A DNA stretch of 64,000 nt from Methanocella conradii HZ254 (GTDB lineage Archaea; Halobacteriota; Methanocellia; Methanocellales; Methanocellaceae). The notes under the pieces are model-generated. The model saw nothing but the letters and a program-made list of their open reading frames with translations. It ran no database searches and was not told the DNA's origin. The stretch lies in the NCBI RefSeq assembly GCF_000251105.1, contig NC_017034.1, forward strand, positions 2,046,001 through 2,110,000. The letters are read 5' to 3'. This document shows, piece after piece, positions 1 through 8,539 of the stretch (position 1 is the first letter of the stretch; every line of letters starts with the position of its first letter). Made by a program: the position numbers and the translations under genes.

Positions 1-891
1 ATAAGGGATGGAGTCCTGAAGACCGGCGTGATCGACGAGAAGGCGATAGGCGCGTTCAGCGGCAAGATAGTGGACAGGATAGTGAAGACGTACGACGAGG
101 ACACGGCGGCGAAGTTCATCGACGACGTGACCAGGCTGGCCATCAGGGCCATCATGAAGTTCGGCTTCTCCTATGGCATTAGCGATACGGATATACCGAG
201 AGAGGCGAAGGTGCAGACGACCGACGTCATCCTGGAGTCGGAAAAGCAGGTGAAGAAGCTGATAGAGGCCTACGAGGCGGGCGAGCTGGAGCCTCTGCCG
301 GGCAGGACCCTGAAGGAGACGCTGGAGCTGCGCATCATGCAGGAGCTGGCAAAGGCCAGGGACGCAGCGGGCTCAATCGCAGGGAAACACCTGGCCAGCG
401 AGGGCGACAACTCCGCGGTCATAATGGCCCGCTCGGGCGCGAGGGGCAGCTTCTTGAATCTGACGCAGATGACCGGCTGCGTCGGGCAGCAATCCGTGAG
501 AGGCGAACGCATCATGAGAGGATACAGCGACAGGACGCTCCCGCACTTCCTGCCGGGCGACCTGGGAGCCGACGCGAGAGGCTTCGTCGAGTCCTCGTAC
601 AAGAAGGGCCTCAACCCGACGGAGTTCTTCTTCCACGCCATGGGAGGCAGGGAAGGCCTGGTCGATACCGCGGTAAGGACGTCCCAGTCGGGATACCTGC
701 AGCGCAGGCTGGTCAACGCCTTACAGGACCTGGAGGTCAAGTATGACGGCACCGTCCGTGAGACGCGGGGCGTCATCGTGCAGTTCGAGTACGGCGAGGA
801 TGGCGTGGACCCAATGAAGAGCGACTATGGCGAAGGGGTAAACGTCCGCCAAATAGTCGAAAACGTGATAAACGGGGGTGGCTCGAAGTGA
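1..891 (+). CDS. rpoA1: RNA polymerase subunit A' (C-terminal part, cut by window edge)
   Basis: The reading frame is open from base 1, so the gene starts before the window; about 296 C-terminal residues are visible. RpoA' is the N-terminal half of the largest RNA polymerase subunit, which archaea encode as two genes. Family-typical stretches are GDNSAVIMARSGARGS, MTGCVGQQSVRGERI and FFFHAMGGREGLVDTAVRTS, the funnel and bridge-helix region, and the tail VQFEYGEDGVDP. The stop overlaps the start of the next gene by four bases (GTGA), so the two halves are probably translationally coupled. No intein or frameshift is seen. Confidence 0.96.
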   Translation: MRDGVLKTGVIDEKAIGAFSGKIVDRIVKTYDEDTAAKFIDDVTRLAIRAIMKFGFSYGISDTDIPREAKVQTTDVILESEKQVKKLIEAYEAGELEPLPGRTLKETLELRIMQELAKARDAAGSIAGKHLASEGDNSAVIMARSGARGSFLNLTQMTGCVGQQSVRGERIMRGYSDRTLPHFLPGDLGADARGFVESSYKKGLNPTEFFFHAMGGREGLVDTAVRTSQSGYLQRRLVNALQDLEVKYDGTVRETRGVIVQFEYGEDGVDPMKSDYGEGVNVRQIVENVINGGGSK

Positions 892-2054
892 GCATCTCTG
901 AATCCACAATAGAGGCTGAGCTCAACAAGATCGATGACCTGCCCTATAAAATAGTACAGGAAATAAAAGAAAGCCTTAAGGGCGTGAAGCTCACCAAGAA
1001 GCAGTTAGAGGAGATCATCGAGAAAACGCGGGAGGCCTACAAGCGCGCAAGGGTGGAGAACTGCGAGGCGGTGGGCATGGTGGCGGCACAGAGCATAGGC
1101 GAGCCTGGCACGCAGATGACGATGCGTACCTTCCACTATGCGGGCGTGGCCGAGATAGACGTCACGCTGGGCCTGCCCCGCCTTATCGAGATCGTGGACG
1201 CAAGGCGGGAGCCATCGACGCCAATGATGACTATCCATCTGCTGCCGGAGATAGCCGGAAACAGGGATGCCGTCAAAAAGCTCGGCTGGGACCTGGAGGA
1301 GACCAACGTCAGCGACATCGCCTCCATCTCCACGAATCTCGCAGACATGACCATTATCATCGACGTCAACGAAAAGCAGCTGCTCCAGAGGGGCATGACA
1401 ATGGAGGAGGTCGCCGATAAGATCGGCGAGGTTACGGGGCTGAAGCTCGACGTGAACGAGAATCGTATCACGGTTCACCCTGAGGAGCCATCATACCGTG
1501 ACCTGCTCCAGATGGTAGAAACGATACGAACGATACTTTTAAAAGGCATAAAAGGTATTAGTCGTGTCGTCATCCGCAAAGAAGAGAACGAGTACGTTAT
1601 ATATACTCAGGGCTCTGCGCTGAAGAAGGTAATCCACTTTGAAGGAGTGGATGCCGCGAGGACTAAGACAAATAACATAAACGAGATAGCCGAGGTCCTT
1701 GGAATCGAGGCGGCCAGGAACGCGATAATCAACGAGGCGCTGGACACGCTGTCCGAACAGGGCCTTACCGTTGACATAAGGCATATCATGCTCGTGGCAG
1801 ACATGATGACCATCGACGGCGAGGTCAAGCAGATAGGCAGGCACGGCATATCCGGCGAGAAGGCAAGCGTGCTATCCAGGGCGGCCTTCGAGGTCACGGT
1901 TAACCACCTTCTGGACGCGGCAGTCGCGGGTGAGGTCGATGAGCTGACCGGGGTGACGGAAAACGTCATAGTAGGCCAGCCGATACAGCTCGGCACGGGG
2001 GACGTAGAGCTCGTCACCGTCTCGAGCTTCAAGAAAACGAAAACCAAAGCGTAA
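888..2054 (+). CDS. rpoA2: RNA polymerase subunit A''
   Basis: This is the C-terminal half of the archaeal RNA polymerase largest subunit, 388 aa, close to the family's usual length. The early motif GEPGTQMTMRTFHYAG, about residue 70, is the trigger-loop region, and GLPRLIEIVDARREPSTPMM follows as in the family. The C-terminal cleft segment GEVKQIGRHGISGEKASVLSRAAFE is intact. The GTG start overlaps the stop of rpoA1. L30e, NusA, S12, S7 and EF-2 follow in the classic euryarchaeal order, so the cluster is probably co-transcribed. Confidence 0.97.
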   Translation: MSISESTIEAELNKIDDLPYKIVQEIKESLKGVKLTKKQLEEIIEKTREAYKRARVENCEAVGMVAAQSIGEPGTQMTMRTFHYAGVAEIDVTLGLPRLIEIVDARREPSTPMMTIHLLPEIAGNRDAVKKLGWDLEETNVSDIASISTNLADMTIIIDVNEKQLLQRGMTMEEVADKIGEVTGLKLDVNENRITVHPEEPSYRDLLQMVETIRTILLKGIKGISRVVIRKEENEYVIYTQGSALKKVIHFEGVDAARTKTNNINEIAEVLGIEAARNAIINEALDTLSEQGLTVDIRHIMLVADMMTIDGEVKQIGRHGISGEKASVLSRAAFEVTVNHLLDAAVAGEVDELTGVTENVIVGQPIQLGTGDVELVTVSSFKKTKTKA

Positions 2055-2072
2055 ATGTAAAGAGTGATTGGA

Positions 2073-2378
2073 ATGCAGATAGACCTGGACAAGTCACTGA
2101 GAAGCGTTATGAGGACCGGCAAGGTCCTGGTCGGGACCAGGCAGGCCATCAAAGCAAGCAAACGCGGAGTAGCGAAACTTGTCATAGTGGCCTCCAACTG
2201 TCCCGGTGAAGTGAAGAAGCAGATAAAGGAGAGCAATGTGCCTGTTTACGAGTTCCCGGGCATGAGCGTGGACCTGGGGCCGATGTGCGGCAAGCCGTTC
2301 ATCGTCTCGGCGCTGACCATACTGGACGCCGGCGAGTCGGATATCATGGCGTTGGCCAGAGGTGTACAGAGTGCCTGA
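2073..2378 (+). CDS. rpl30e: Ribosomal protein L30e (eL30)
   Basis: Small archaeal/eukaryotic-type large-subunit protein of the L7Ae/L30e RNA-binding fold, about 101 aa. Typical segments are LDKSLRSVMRTGKVLVGTRQ at the N-terminus and KLVIVASNCPGEVKKQI in the middle. I prefer ATG 2073 to the upstream in-frame GTG 2064, because a GAGTGAT ribosome binding site lies just before 2073. The position between rpoA2 and nusA is standard in euryarchaea. The last bases overlap the start of the nusA-like gene. Confidence 0.93.
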   Translation: MQIDLDKSLRSVMRTGKVLVGTRQAIKASKRGVAKLVIVASNCPGEVKKQIKESNVPVYEFPGMSVDLGPMCGKPFIVSALTILDAGESDIMALARGVQSA

Positions 2379-2811
2379 AGTCTCGTTTACCACGGAGACG
2401 ATGAGCTACATCGCCCTATTCGAGTCGCTGACCGGGGCGCACGCTAAGGACTGCCTCGTCCTTGAGGGGGAGGACAGCCGCATCGTGTTCGTCGTCAAAA
2501 GCGGAGACATGGGCTTAGCCATCGGTAAAAATGGTAACAACATAAACAGGGTGAAGAAACAGATTGGAAGGCATATCGAAGTCATAGAATACTCTGAAGA
2601 CCCGAAGGAGTTCATCAAGAACCTGTTCCAGCCGGCCACGGTAAAGAATATAGTGCTTTCGACAAAGGGCGAAAGGACGGTTGCCATTGTGGACGTAGCC
2701 ACTAAGGATAAGGGGCTGGCAATCGGCAAGAACGGCAGGAACATCAACAAGGTCAAGTTACTCGCACAGAGGCATCATAAGGTAGACGATGTAGTCATAA
2801 ACCAGAAGTGA
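2371..2811 (+). CDS. nusA: Archaeal NusA-type KH-domain protein
   Basis: About 146 aa consisting of two KH RNA-binding domains, the archaeal short form that lacks the bacterial polymerase-binding and S1 domains. Both KH motifs are visible: MGLAIGKNGNNINRVKKQIG and KGLAIGKNGRNINKVKLLAQ. The function, transcription elongation/termination or RNA binding, is inferred from the family. An in-frame GTG at 2362 is possible, but GTG 2371 gives a length nearer the family norm. It overlaps the end of L30e by eight bases and precedes S12. Confidence 0.92.
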   Translation: MPEVSFTTETMSYIALFESLTGAHAKDCLVLEGEDSRIVFVVKSGDMGLAIGKNGNNINRVKKQIGRHIEVIEYSEDPKEFIKNLFQPATVKNIVLSTKGERTVAIVDVATKDKGLAIGKNGRNINKVKLLAQRHHKVDDVVINQK

Positions 2812-2823
2812 GGACGTGAGTAG

Positions 2824-3252
2824 ATGGGATACGGAAAATTTGCAGCTCGTAAGCTCGCTCATGATAGAAAAAACTACAGGTGGAGCGATAGGGATTACGC
2901 CAGGCGCGTTTTAAGGCTAGATGAAAAGGCTGACCCGCTAGAGGGAGCGCCTCAGGCGAAGGGAATCGTACTGGAGAAGGTCGGGGTAGAGGCCAAGCAG
3001 CCGAACTCGGCGATCAGGAAGTGCATAAGGATACAGCTAATTAAGAATGGCAGGCAGGTCACTGCGTTCTGCCCCGGCGACGGCGCCATCAACTTCATCG
3101 ATGAGCACGACGAGGTCACCATCGAGGGCATCGGTGGGCGGATGGGAGGCTCATATGGCGACATCCCCGGAGTGAGGTTCAGGGTGTGCAAGGTGAACGA
3201 CGTCTCGCTCGAGGAGCTCGTCAAGGGCAAGAGAGAGAAGCCATTAAGGTAA
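2824..3252 (+). CDS. rps12: Ribosomal protein S12 (uS12)
   Basis: 142 aa, the size of archaeal/eukaryotic S12 (S23-like). The decoding-centre motif KQPNSAIRKCIRIQLIKNG and the second conserved segment CPGDGAINFIDEHDEV are clear. S12 sits at the 30S decoding site. The gene follows nusA by 12 nt and precedes S7 by 9 nt, in the conserved str-type operon with the elongation factor genes. Confidence 0.97.
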   Translation: MGYGKFAARKLAHDRKNYRWSDRDYARRVLRLDEKADPLEGAPQAKGIVLEKVGVEAKQPNSAIRKCIRIQLIKNGRQVTAFCPGDGAINFIDEHDEVTIEGIGGRMGGSYGDIPGVRFRVCKVNDVSLEELVKGKREKPLR

Positions 3253-3261
3253 GGTGGAAGT

Positions 3262-3828
3262 TTGTCAGAGTTATTACTATTCGGCAAGTGGGATACGACC
3301 CAGGTCAACATCAAGGACCCCAGCATTAAGAGGTACATCAACCTCTCGCCCGTGCTCGTGCCGCACACCGGCGGCAGGCTGGGCAAAAAGCAGTTCGGCA
3401 AGGCCGATATGCCCATAGTTGAGCGCTTAATAAATAAGATGATGAGGAACGAGTTCAACACGGGCGAGAAGATAAAGTGCTATAACATAGTTAAGGACGC
3501 CTTTGAGATAATAAGCCAGAGGACGAAGCAGAACCCTGTGCAGGTGCTCGTGGACGCCATCGAGAACGCCGGCCCCCGTGAGGACACGGTGAGGCTCAAG
3601 TACGGCGGCATCAACGTCCCCAAGGCCGTGGACGTGTCGCCGATGAGGCGCGTAGACCAGGCGCTCATGTTCATCGCCCAGGGGGCGGAGAAGGCGGCAT
3701 TCAAGTCCAAAAAGTCTATAGAAGAAGCGCTGGCTGAAGAGCTGATAGCCGCCTCGAAGGGAGACGTTAAGAGCGCTTCGGTTGCCAAGAGAGACGAAAA
3801 GGAGAGGGTAGCGAAGGCAGCCCGCTAA
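3262..3828 (+). CDS. rps7: Ribosomal protein S7 (uS7)
   Basis: 188 aa small-subunit head protein that nucleates assembly of the 16S 3' domain. Conserved S7 segments include NKMMRNEFNTGEK, NPVQVLVDAIENAGPRED and VDVSPMRRVDQAL. The start is the TTG at 3262, supported by the AAGGTGGA ribosome binding site immediately upstream; no in-frame ATG fits the family length as well. The Lys/Ala-rich C-terminus is ordinary for archaeal S7. Confidence 0.95.
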   Translation: MSELLLFGKWDTTQVNIKDPSIKRYINLSPVLVPHTGGRLGKKQFGKADMPIVERLINKMMRNEFNTGEKIKCYNIVKDAFEIISQRTKQNPVQVLVDAIENAGPREDTVRLKYGGINVPKAVDVSPMRRVDQALMFIAQGAEKAAFKSKKSIEEALAEELIAASKGDVKSASVAKRDEKERVAKAAR

Positions 3829-3848
3829 AACACGAGAGGTTCACGCTT

Positions 3849-6047
3849 ATGGCGACTAGAGGAAAAAAGATGGTTGAGCGGGTCAAGGAGCTAATGGATA
3901 AGCCCGAGAAGATCCGCAACATAGGCATTTGTGCCCACATAGACCACGGCAAGACTACCCTGTCTGATAACTTGCTGGCCGGCTCCGGAATGATTTCCAT
4001 GGAGCTGGCGGGTAAGCAGCTCTTCATGGACTTCGACGAGGAAGAGCAGGCCAGGGGCATCACGATCAACGCGGCCAACGTGTCGATGGTCCACGAGGTC
4101 GGCGACGAGGAGTACCTCATTAACTTAATAGATACGCCCGGCCACGTCGACTTCGGCGGCGACGTCACGAGGGCGATGAGGGCCGTAGACGGCGCAGTTG
4201 TGGTCGTGGACGCCGTGGAGGGCACCATGCCCCAGACCGAGACCGTGCTCAGGCAGGCCTTAAGGGAGAACGTCAAGCCCATACTGTTCATAAACAAGGT
4301 GGACAGGCTCATCAACGAGCTAAAGATAGACAAGAAGGACATGCCCATGAGGCTCGGCAAGGTCATAGACCACGTAAACAAGCTGATAAAGAGCATGGCC
4401 CCCGAGCACTATGAGAAGGACGGGTGGAGGCTGGACGCGTCCAAGGGGACGGTCTGCTTCGGGTCCGCCCTATATAAGTGGGCTATATCAGTTCCATCGG
4501 CAAAGAGGACGGGCATAGGCTTCAACGAGGTCTACGAGTACTGTAAGGCCAACAACATGAAAGAGCTGGCACAGAAGTCGCCGCTCCACGCCGTGCTGCT
4601 CGACGCCGTCGTACACCACCTGCCCAACCCAATCGAGGCGCAGAAGGTGCGCATACCCGTCATCTGGAGAGGCGATAAGGAGTCCAAGGTGGGCAGGGAC
4701 CTCCTCACGGCTAACCCGAGCGATGAGGTCGTATTCATGGTCACGAAGATATTGACAGACCCTCACGCGGGCGAAGTGGCAGTGGGCAGGCTATTCGCCG
4801 GCACCCTGGAAAGGGGCCAGGAGCTATACATCTCGGGCACCGCTGCGACGAACCGCGTACAGTCTGTTGCCATCTCCATGGGCGCTGACCGCGTAGAGGT
4901 GGAGAGGATACCCGCCGGAAACATAGCGGCGGTCACGGGCCTTAAGGATGCCATCGTGGGCTCAACCGCTTCTACGGTCAGGGATATGACCCCGTTCGAG
5001 GCCATCAAGCACGTATCCGAGCCAGTCATGACCGTGGCGGTCGAGGCCAAGAACATGAAGGACCTCCCGAAGCTCGTAGAAGCCTTGAGGCAGGTGGCCA
5101 AGGAGGACCCGACGGTCAAGGTCGAGATCAACGAGGAGACCGGAGAGCACCTCATATCTGGCATGGGCGAGCTTCACCTCGAGATAGTCACCAAGACAAG
5201 GATTACGAGGGATAGGGGTATAGAGGTCGTCACCTCCGAGCCCATCGTGGTCTACAGGGAGACCGTCTCGGGCAAGGCAGGCCCGATAGAAGGCAAGTCC
5301 CCGAATAAGCATAACAGGTTCTACGTGCACGTAGAGCCCCTTGAGCAGCCGGTATTCGAGGCGATAAAGAACGGCGACTTCTCAATGAACATGATGGAGC
5401 TTGACAGGCGTAAGCTGCTAGAGAGCCTGGGCATGGATAAGGAGGAGGCCAAGGGCATCACCCACGTATACGGCACCAACGTGCTCATCGACATGACCAA
5501 GGGCATCCAGTACCTCAAGGAGACGATGGAGCTCATCATCGAGGGCATGGAAGAGGCCCTGAAGAACGGCCCGCTGGCCAGGGAGCCCGCTCAGGGGATA
5601 AAGATAAAGCTTGTCGATGTAAAGCTGCACGAGGATGCCGTCCACAGAGGCCCTGCGCAGGTCATACCTGCGGTCAGGAGCGCCATACAGGGTGGCATAC
5701 TCATGGCCGGCCCGACGCTGCTGGAGCCGGTCCAGAAGGTTTTCATTAGCGTGCCTCAAACCCAGATGGGCGCCGCAGTCCGCGAGATACAGGGGCGCAG
5801 GGGCATCATAAACGACATAAAGTCCGAGGGCGACATGTCAATCATCGAGGGGCAGGCACCCGTAGCCGAGCTGTTCGGCTTTGCAAGTGACATACGCGGG
5901 GCCACCGAGGGCCGCGCATTATGGAATACCGAGTTCCTTGGGTTCTTCCCCGTGCCGGCCAGCATGCAGAACGACATAGTCATAAGCATAAGAAAGAGGA
6001 AGGGCCTCAAGGCTGAGATACCGAAGCCGAGCGACTTCCTGGAGTGA
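3849..6047 (+). CDS. fusA: Elongation factor 2 (aEF-2)
   Basis: 732 aa GTPase that catalyses ribosomal translocation. G motifs are AHIDHGKTTLSD (P-loop, about residue 29), RGITI, DTPGHVDFGG and NKVD. Near the C-terminus the diphthamide loop reads LHEDAVHRGPAQVIPA; His599 is the residue expected to be converted to diphthamide. The same window carries a Dph6-type amidase/ligase gene at 15229, which fits this modification. It lies 20 nt after S7, as expected for the operon. Confidence 0.98.
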   Translation: MATRGKKMVERVKELMDKPEKIRNIGICAHIDHGKTTLSDNLLAGSGMISMELAGKQLFMDFDEEEQARGITINAANVSMVHEVGDEEYLINLIDTPGHVDFGGDVTRAMRAVDGAVVVVDAVEGTMPQTETVLRQALRENVKPILFINKVDRLINELKIDKKDMPMRLGKVIDHVNKLIKSMAPEHYEKDGWRLDASKGTVCFGSALYKWAISVPSAKRTGIGFNEVYEYCKANNMKELAQKSPLHAVLLDAVVHHLPNPIEAQKVRIPVIWRGDKESKVGRDLLTANPSDEVVFMVTKILTDPHAGEVAVGRLFAGTLERGQELYISGTAATNRVQSVAISMGADRVEVERIPAGNIAAVTGLKDAIVGSTASTVRDMTPFEAIKHVSEPVMTVAVEAKNMKDLPKLVEALRQVAKEDPTVKVEINEETGEHLISGMGELHLEIVTKTRITRDRGIEVVTSEPIVVYRETVSGKAGPIEGKSPNKHNRFYVHVEPLEQPVFEAIKNGDFSMNMMELDRRKLLESLGMDKEEAKGITHVYGTNVLIDMTKGIQYLKETMELIIEGMEEALKNGPLAREPAQGIKIKLVDVKLHEDAVHRGPAQVIPAVRSAIQGGILMAGPTLLEPVQKVFISVPQTQMGAAVREIQGRRGIINDIKSEGDMSIIEGQAPVAELFGFASDIRGATEGRALWNTEFLGFFPVPASMQNDIVISIRKRKGLKAEIPKPSDFLE

Positions 6048-6055
6048 TGTAAAAA

Positions 6056-6134
6056 CGAAAGGTATAAAAACAACAAATGCCTTTACGATTGCAAGCAAAC
6101 ACAGCATAAATCTGGAAATATATTCGGAGGTAAT
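6056..6134 (+). promoter_or_regulatory. Promoter and ribosome binding site of the EF-1A gene
   Basis: The sequence CGAAAGG TATAAAAA at about 6056-6070 looks like an archaeal BRE plus TATA box. Transcription would start about 25 nt downstream, near 6093. A near-perfect Shine-Dalgarno, GGAGGTAAT (6126-6134), precedes ATG 6139. The 91-nt gap after EF-2 is the longest in this cluster, so EF-1A and S10 probably have their own promoter. Confidence 0.7.
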
Positions 6135-6138
6135 ATAA

Positions 6139-7419
6139 ATGGCAGGAACTAAGCCGCACTTAAATCTAGCTGTCATCGGACATATCGACCACGGCAAGAG
6201 CACCCTTGTCGGAAGGCTGATGTTCGAGACCGGCGCCGTACCGGCGCACATCATTGAGCAGTACAGGAAAGAGGCCGAGGCCAAGGGCAAGGCGACCTTC
6301 GAGTTCGCCTGGGTCATGGACTCTCTCAAGGAAGAGCGCGAGAGAGGCATTACCATCGACATCGCCCACAGAAGGTTTGATACTGATAAGTATTACTTTA
6401 CCATAGTAGACTGCCCGGGCCACAGGGACTTCGTCAAGAACATGATCACGGGCGCATCGCAGGCCGATGCGGCCATACTGGTCGTAGCCGCCCCAGATGG
6501 CATCATGCAGCAGACCAAGGAGCACGTCTTCCTGGCCAGGACGCTGGGCATAGGCCAGCTCATCGTCGCCATCAACAAGATGGACGCCGTCAACTACGAC
6601 CAGAAGAGGTTCGAGCAGGTAAAGGCCGACGTTACCAACCTTCTGAAGACGGTCGGCTTCAAGCCGGATACGATACCCTTCATACCCCTGTCCGCCTTCA
6701 AGGGCGATAATATAGCAAAGCACTCCGAGAACACCAAGTGGTACACCGGCTACAACCTCCTTGAGGCCCTGAATAACCTCAAGGAGCCTGAGAAGCCCAT
6801 CAACCTGCCGATGAGGACGCCGGTCCAGGACGTGTACACGATATCGGGCATCGGCGTAGTCCCTGTAGGCCGTGTCGAGACCGGCATCATGAAAAAGGGC
6901 GACAAGGTCATCTTCAGGCCCTCCATCGATGGCGTTGGCGCGACGGGCGAAGTGAAATCCATCGAGATGCACCACGAGGAGATCCCCCAGGCGCTGCCCG
7001 GCGATAACATCGGCTTCAACGTGAGGGGCGTAGACAAGAACGCCATCCGTCGCGGCGACGTTTGTGGCCCTGTGGACAAGCAGCCCACTGTTGCCCAGGA
7101 GTTTAAGGCCCAGATTGTCGTGCTGCAGCACCCATCCGCCATCAGCGCAGGGTACACCCCCGTGTTCCACTGCCACACCGCGCAGGTAGCCTGCACGATT
7201 ACCCAGATACTGGCCAAGCTCGACGCTAAGACCGGCAGCGTAAAGGAGCAGAACCCGGCCTTCATCAAGGCTGGCGACGCTGCCATAGTCATGGTCAGGC
7301 CGACCAGGCCGATGGCCATCGAGAAGGTCAAGGAGATCCCCCAGCTCGGCAGGTTTGCCATCCGTGATATGGGCCAGACCATCGCCGCGGGCGTCGTAAT
7401 GGACATCACCCCGAGATAA
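6139..7419 (+). CDS. tuf: Elongation factor 1-alpha (aEF-1A)
   Basis: 426 aa GTPase that delivers aminoacyl-tRNA to the ribosome. G motifs: GHIDHGKSTLVGRL near residue 14, RGITIDIAHRRF, DCPGHRDFVKNM and NKMD. The three-domain length and the C-terminal RPTRPMAIEKVKEIPQLGRFAIRDMG segment are typical. It has a strong promoter and ribosome binding site and is followed by a hairpin and then S10. A long antisense open frame (minus strand, about 6166-7854) is a codon-bias shadow. Confidence 0.98.
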   Translation: MAGTKPHLNLAVIGHIDHGKSTLVGRLMFETGAVPAHIIEQYRKEAEAKGKATFEFAWVMDSLKEERERGITIDIAHRRFDTDKYYFTIVDCPGHRDFVKNMITGASQADAAILVVAAPDGIMQQTKEHVFLARTLGIGQLIVAINKMDAVNYDQKRFEQVKADVTNLLKTVGFKPDTIPFIPLSAFKGDNIAKHSENTKWYTGYNLLEALNNLKEPEKPINLPMRTPVQDVYTISGIGVVPVGRVETGIMKKGDKVIFRPSIDGVGATGEVKSIEMHHEEIPQALPGDNIGFNVRGVDKNAIRRGDVCGPVDKQPTVAQEFKAQIVVLQHPSAISAGYTPVFHCHTAQVACTITQILAKLDAKTGSVKEQNPAFIKAGDAAIVMVRPTRPMAIEKVKEIPQLGRFAIRDMGQTIAAGVVMDITPR

Positions 7420-7430
7420 GCTTAATATAG

Positions 7431-7456
7431 AAGGATGGACCATTATATCCATCCTT
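7431..7456 (+). terminator. Perfect hairpin between EF-1A and S10 genes
   Basis: AAGGATGGA (7431-7439) and TCCATCCTT (7448-7456) form a 9-bp perfect stem with an 8-nt loop, followed by TTTCAATATT. It begins 12 nt after the EF-1A stop and ends 23 nt before the S10 start. It could be an intercistronic terminator, an attenuator or an mRNA processing site. Sequence alone does not decide. Confidence 0.55.
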
Positions 7457-7479
7457 TCAATATTATCAGGTGATACATT

Positions 7480-7794
7480 ATGGCAGCACAAAAAGCAAGG
7501 ATAAGGCTTTCCGGGACTTCTCCGACCAAGCTGGATGACGTATGCAGCCAGGTTAAGAAGATCGCCGAGAAGACTGGCGTGAGCATTTCCGGCCCCGTAC
7601 CGTTGCCGACCAAGCGTCTCGTGGTCCCGTGTAGGAAGAGCCCGAGCGGCGAGGGCACGGCAACCTGGGAGCACTGGGAGATGCGCGTCCATAAGAGGCT
7701 TATCGACATAGACGCCGACGAGCGTGCTTTGAGGCAGCTCATGCGCATCCAGGTGCCCAAGGACATCAACATTGAGATAGTCCTTAAGGGCTAA
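7480..7794 (+). CDS. rps10: Ribosomal protein S10 (uS10)
   Basis: 104 aa, full length for archaeal S10, a component of the 30S head. Typical segments are KARIRLSGTSPTKLDDVC, GPVPLPTKRLVVPCRKSP and HWEMRVHKRLIDIDADERAL. An AGGTGAT ribosome binding site precedes ATG 7480. It ends the + strand translation cluster. Confidence 0.97.
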   Translation: MAAQKARIRLSGTSPTKLDDVCSQVKKIAEKTGVSISGPVPLPTKRLVVPCRKSPSGEGTATWEHWEMRVHKRLIDIDADERALRQLMRIQVPKDINIEIVLKG

Positions 7795-7827
7795 GCATAG
7801 CGGTTGAATATTACTAGAAAATATGGA

Positions 7828-7897
7828 AAGGCTCGTTGAGCCTTCAACTATCACCTCCCTTCATGGAAGATGTAGTAGGGGTTTTTGAAACTCCTAC
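7828..7897 (+). terminator. Two hairpins downstream of S10
   Basis: AAGGCTC / GAGCCTT (7828-7834 and 7838-7844, 3-nt loop) lies about 34 nt after the S10 stop. A second stem at 7875-7884 pairs with 7888-7897 (10 bp including one G-T pair, 3-nt loop of TTG). They are candidate 3'-end structures of the ribosomal transcript. There is no strong U tract, so a terminator role is tentative. Confidence 0.4.
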
Positions 7898-7947
7898 CAA
7901 ACCCTGTTTTTCGGTGCCAACACGGCGAACGCCACAATGAATTTCAC

Positions 7948-8013
7948 CACAAAGGACACAAAAAACACAAGGACTTTTATTACTCAAGGGGGCGTTCTTT
8001 GTGTACCTTGTGG
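7948..8013. repeat. Imperfect inverted repeat with CACAAAGGACACAAA-type word
   Basis: ACCACAAAGGACACAAAAAA (7948-7967) matches the reverse complement of 7994-8013 at 17 of 20 positions, giving a large hairpin between two convergent genes. Related words (CCTTCGTG, CCTTTGTG) recur at 23.5-23.7 kb. It resembles a dispersed palindromic repeat or MITE-like remnant, and may also act as a bidirectional terminator. Confidence 0.5.
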
Positions 8014-8025
8014 TAAAAAATGTAT

Positions 8026-8538
8026 TTATTTGTGTTGTTTCTTGAGGTAAGGCATAAGGCCGCCGGCCTCTAGAAGCTGCTGCATAAACTCGGGGATGGG
8101 CTTCATGGGCAAAACCTTGCCAGTGGTAAGATTCCTGACCTCATTTTTACTGAAGTCCACCTCAAGCTCATCGCCCTGCCTGGCCTCCTTAGAGATGCCC
8201 TTACACTCTATAAGAGGCAAGCCAATATTGAAGCCATTCCTGTAAAAGATGCGAGCATAGGATTCCGCGATGATGCACGAGACGCCACAGGCCAGGATGA
8301 CCTGGGGCGCCTGCTCCCTCGATGAGCCGCAGCCGAAGTTAGTCGAGGCCACCAGGATAGGGTCCTTGACCTTTTGAGAGTCCGCATAGAACGTCGGGTC
8401 GATAGACTCAAAGGCGTGCACAGCAAGCTTTTTTAGATCTAGCTCGTCGTACTTATATTTGCCAGAGATGACCTCATCAGTGTTGGTATCAGGGGGATAG
8501 ACCCTGAGCACCTTTGACCTTATATTTTTGAGTGCCAT
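8026..8538 (-). CDS. leuD: 3-isopropylmalate/homoaconitate dehydratase small subunit
   Basis: 170 aa swivelling-domain subunit of a two-subunit aconitase-family hydro-lyase. FGCGSSREQAP (about residue 69) is the family signature, and the start PPDTNTDEVISGKYKYDELD covers the specificity loop. That loop lacks the YLRT/YLV patterns I associate with methanogen homoaconitase or isopropylmalate isomerase, so I cannot choose between leucine biosynthesis and coenzyme B/2-oxosuberate biosynthesis. It starts one base after the large subunit ends, and the two are clearly an operon. Confidence 0.9.
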   Translation of the reverse strand: MALKNIRSKVLRVYPPDTNTDEVISGKYKYDELDLKKLAVHAFESIDPTFYADSQKVKDPILVASTNFGCGSSREQAPQVILACGVSCIIAESYARIFYRNGFNIGLPLIECKGISKEARQGDELEVDFSKNEVRNLTTGKVLPMKPIPEFMQQLLEAGGLMPYLKKQHK

Positions 8539-8539
8539 T

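Noticed and set aside
6166..7854. 562-codon open frame on the minus strand, antisense to EF-1A and S10
   Set aside because: It mirrors the codon bias of the highly expressed + strand genes and has no family features; EF-1A is certain on the other strand.
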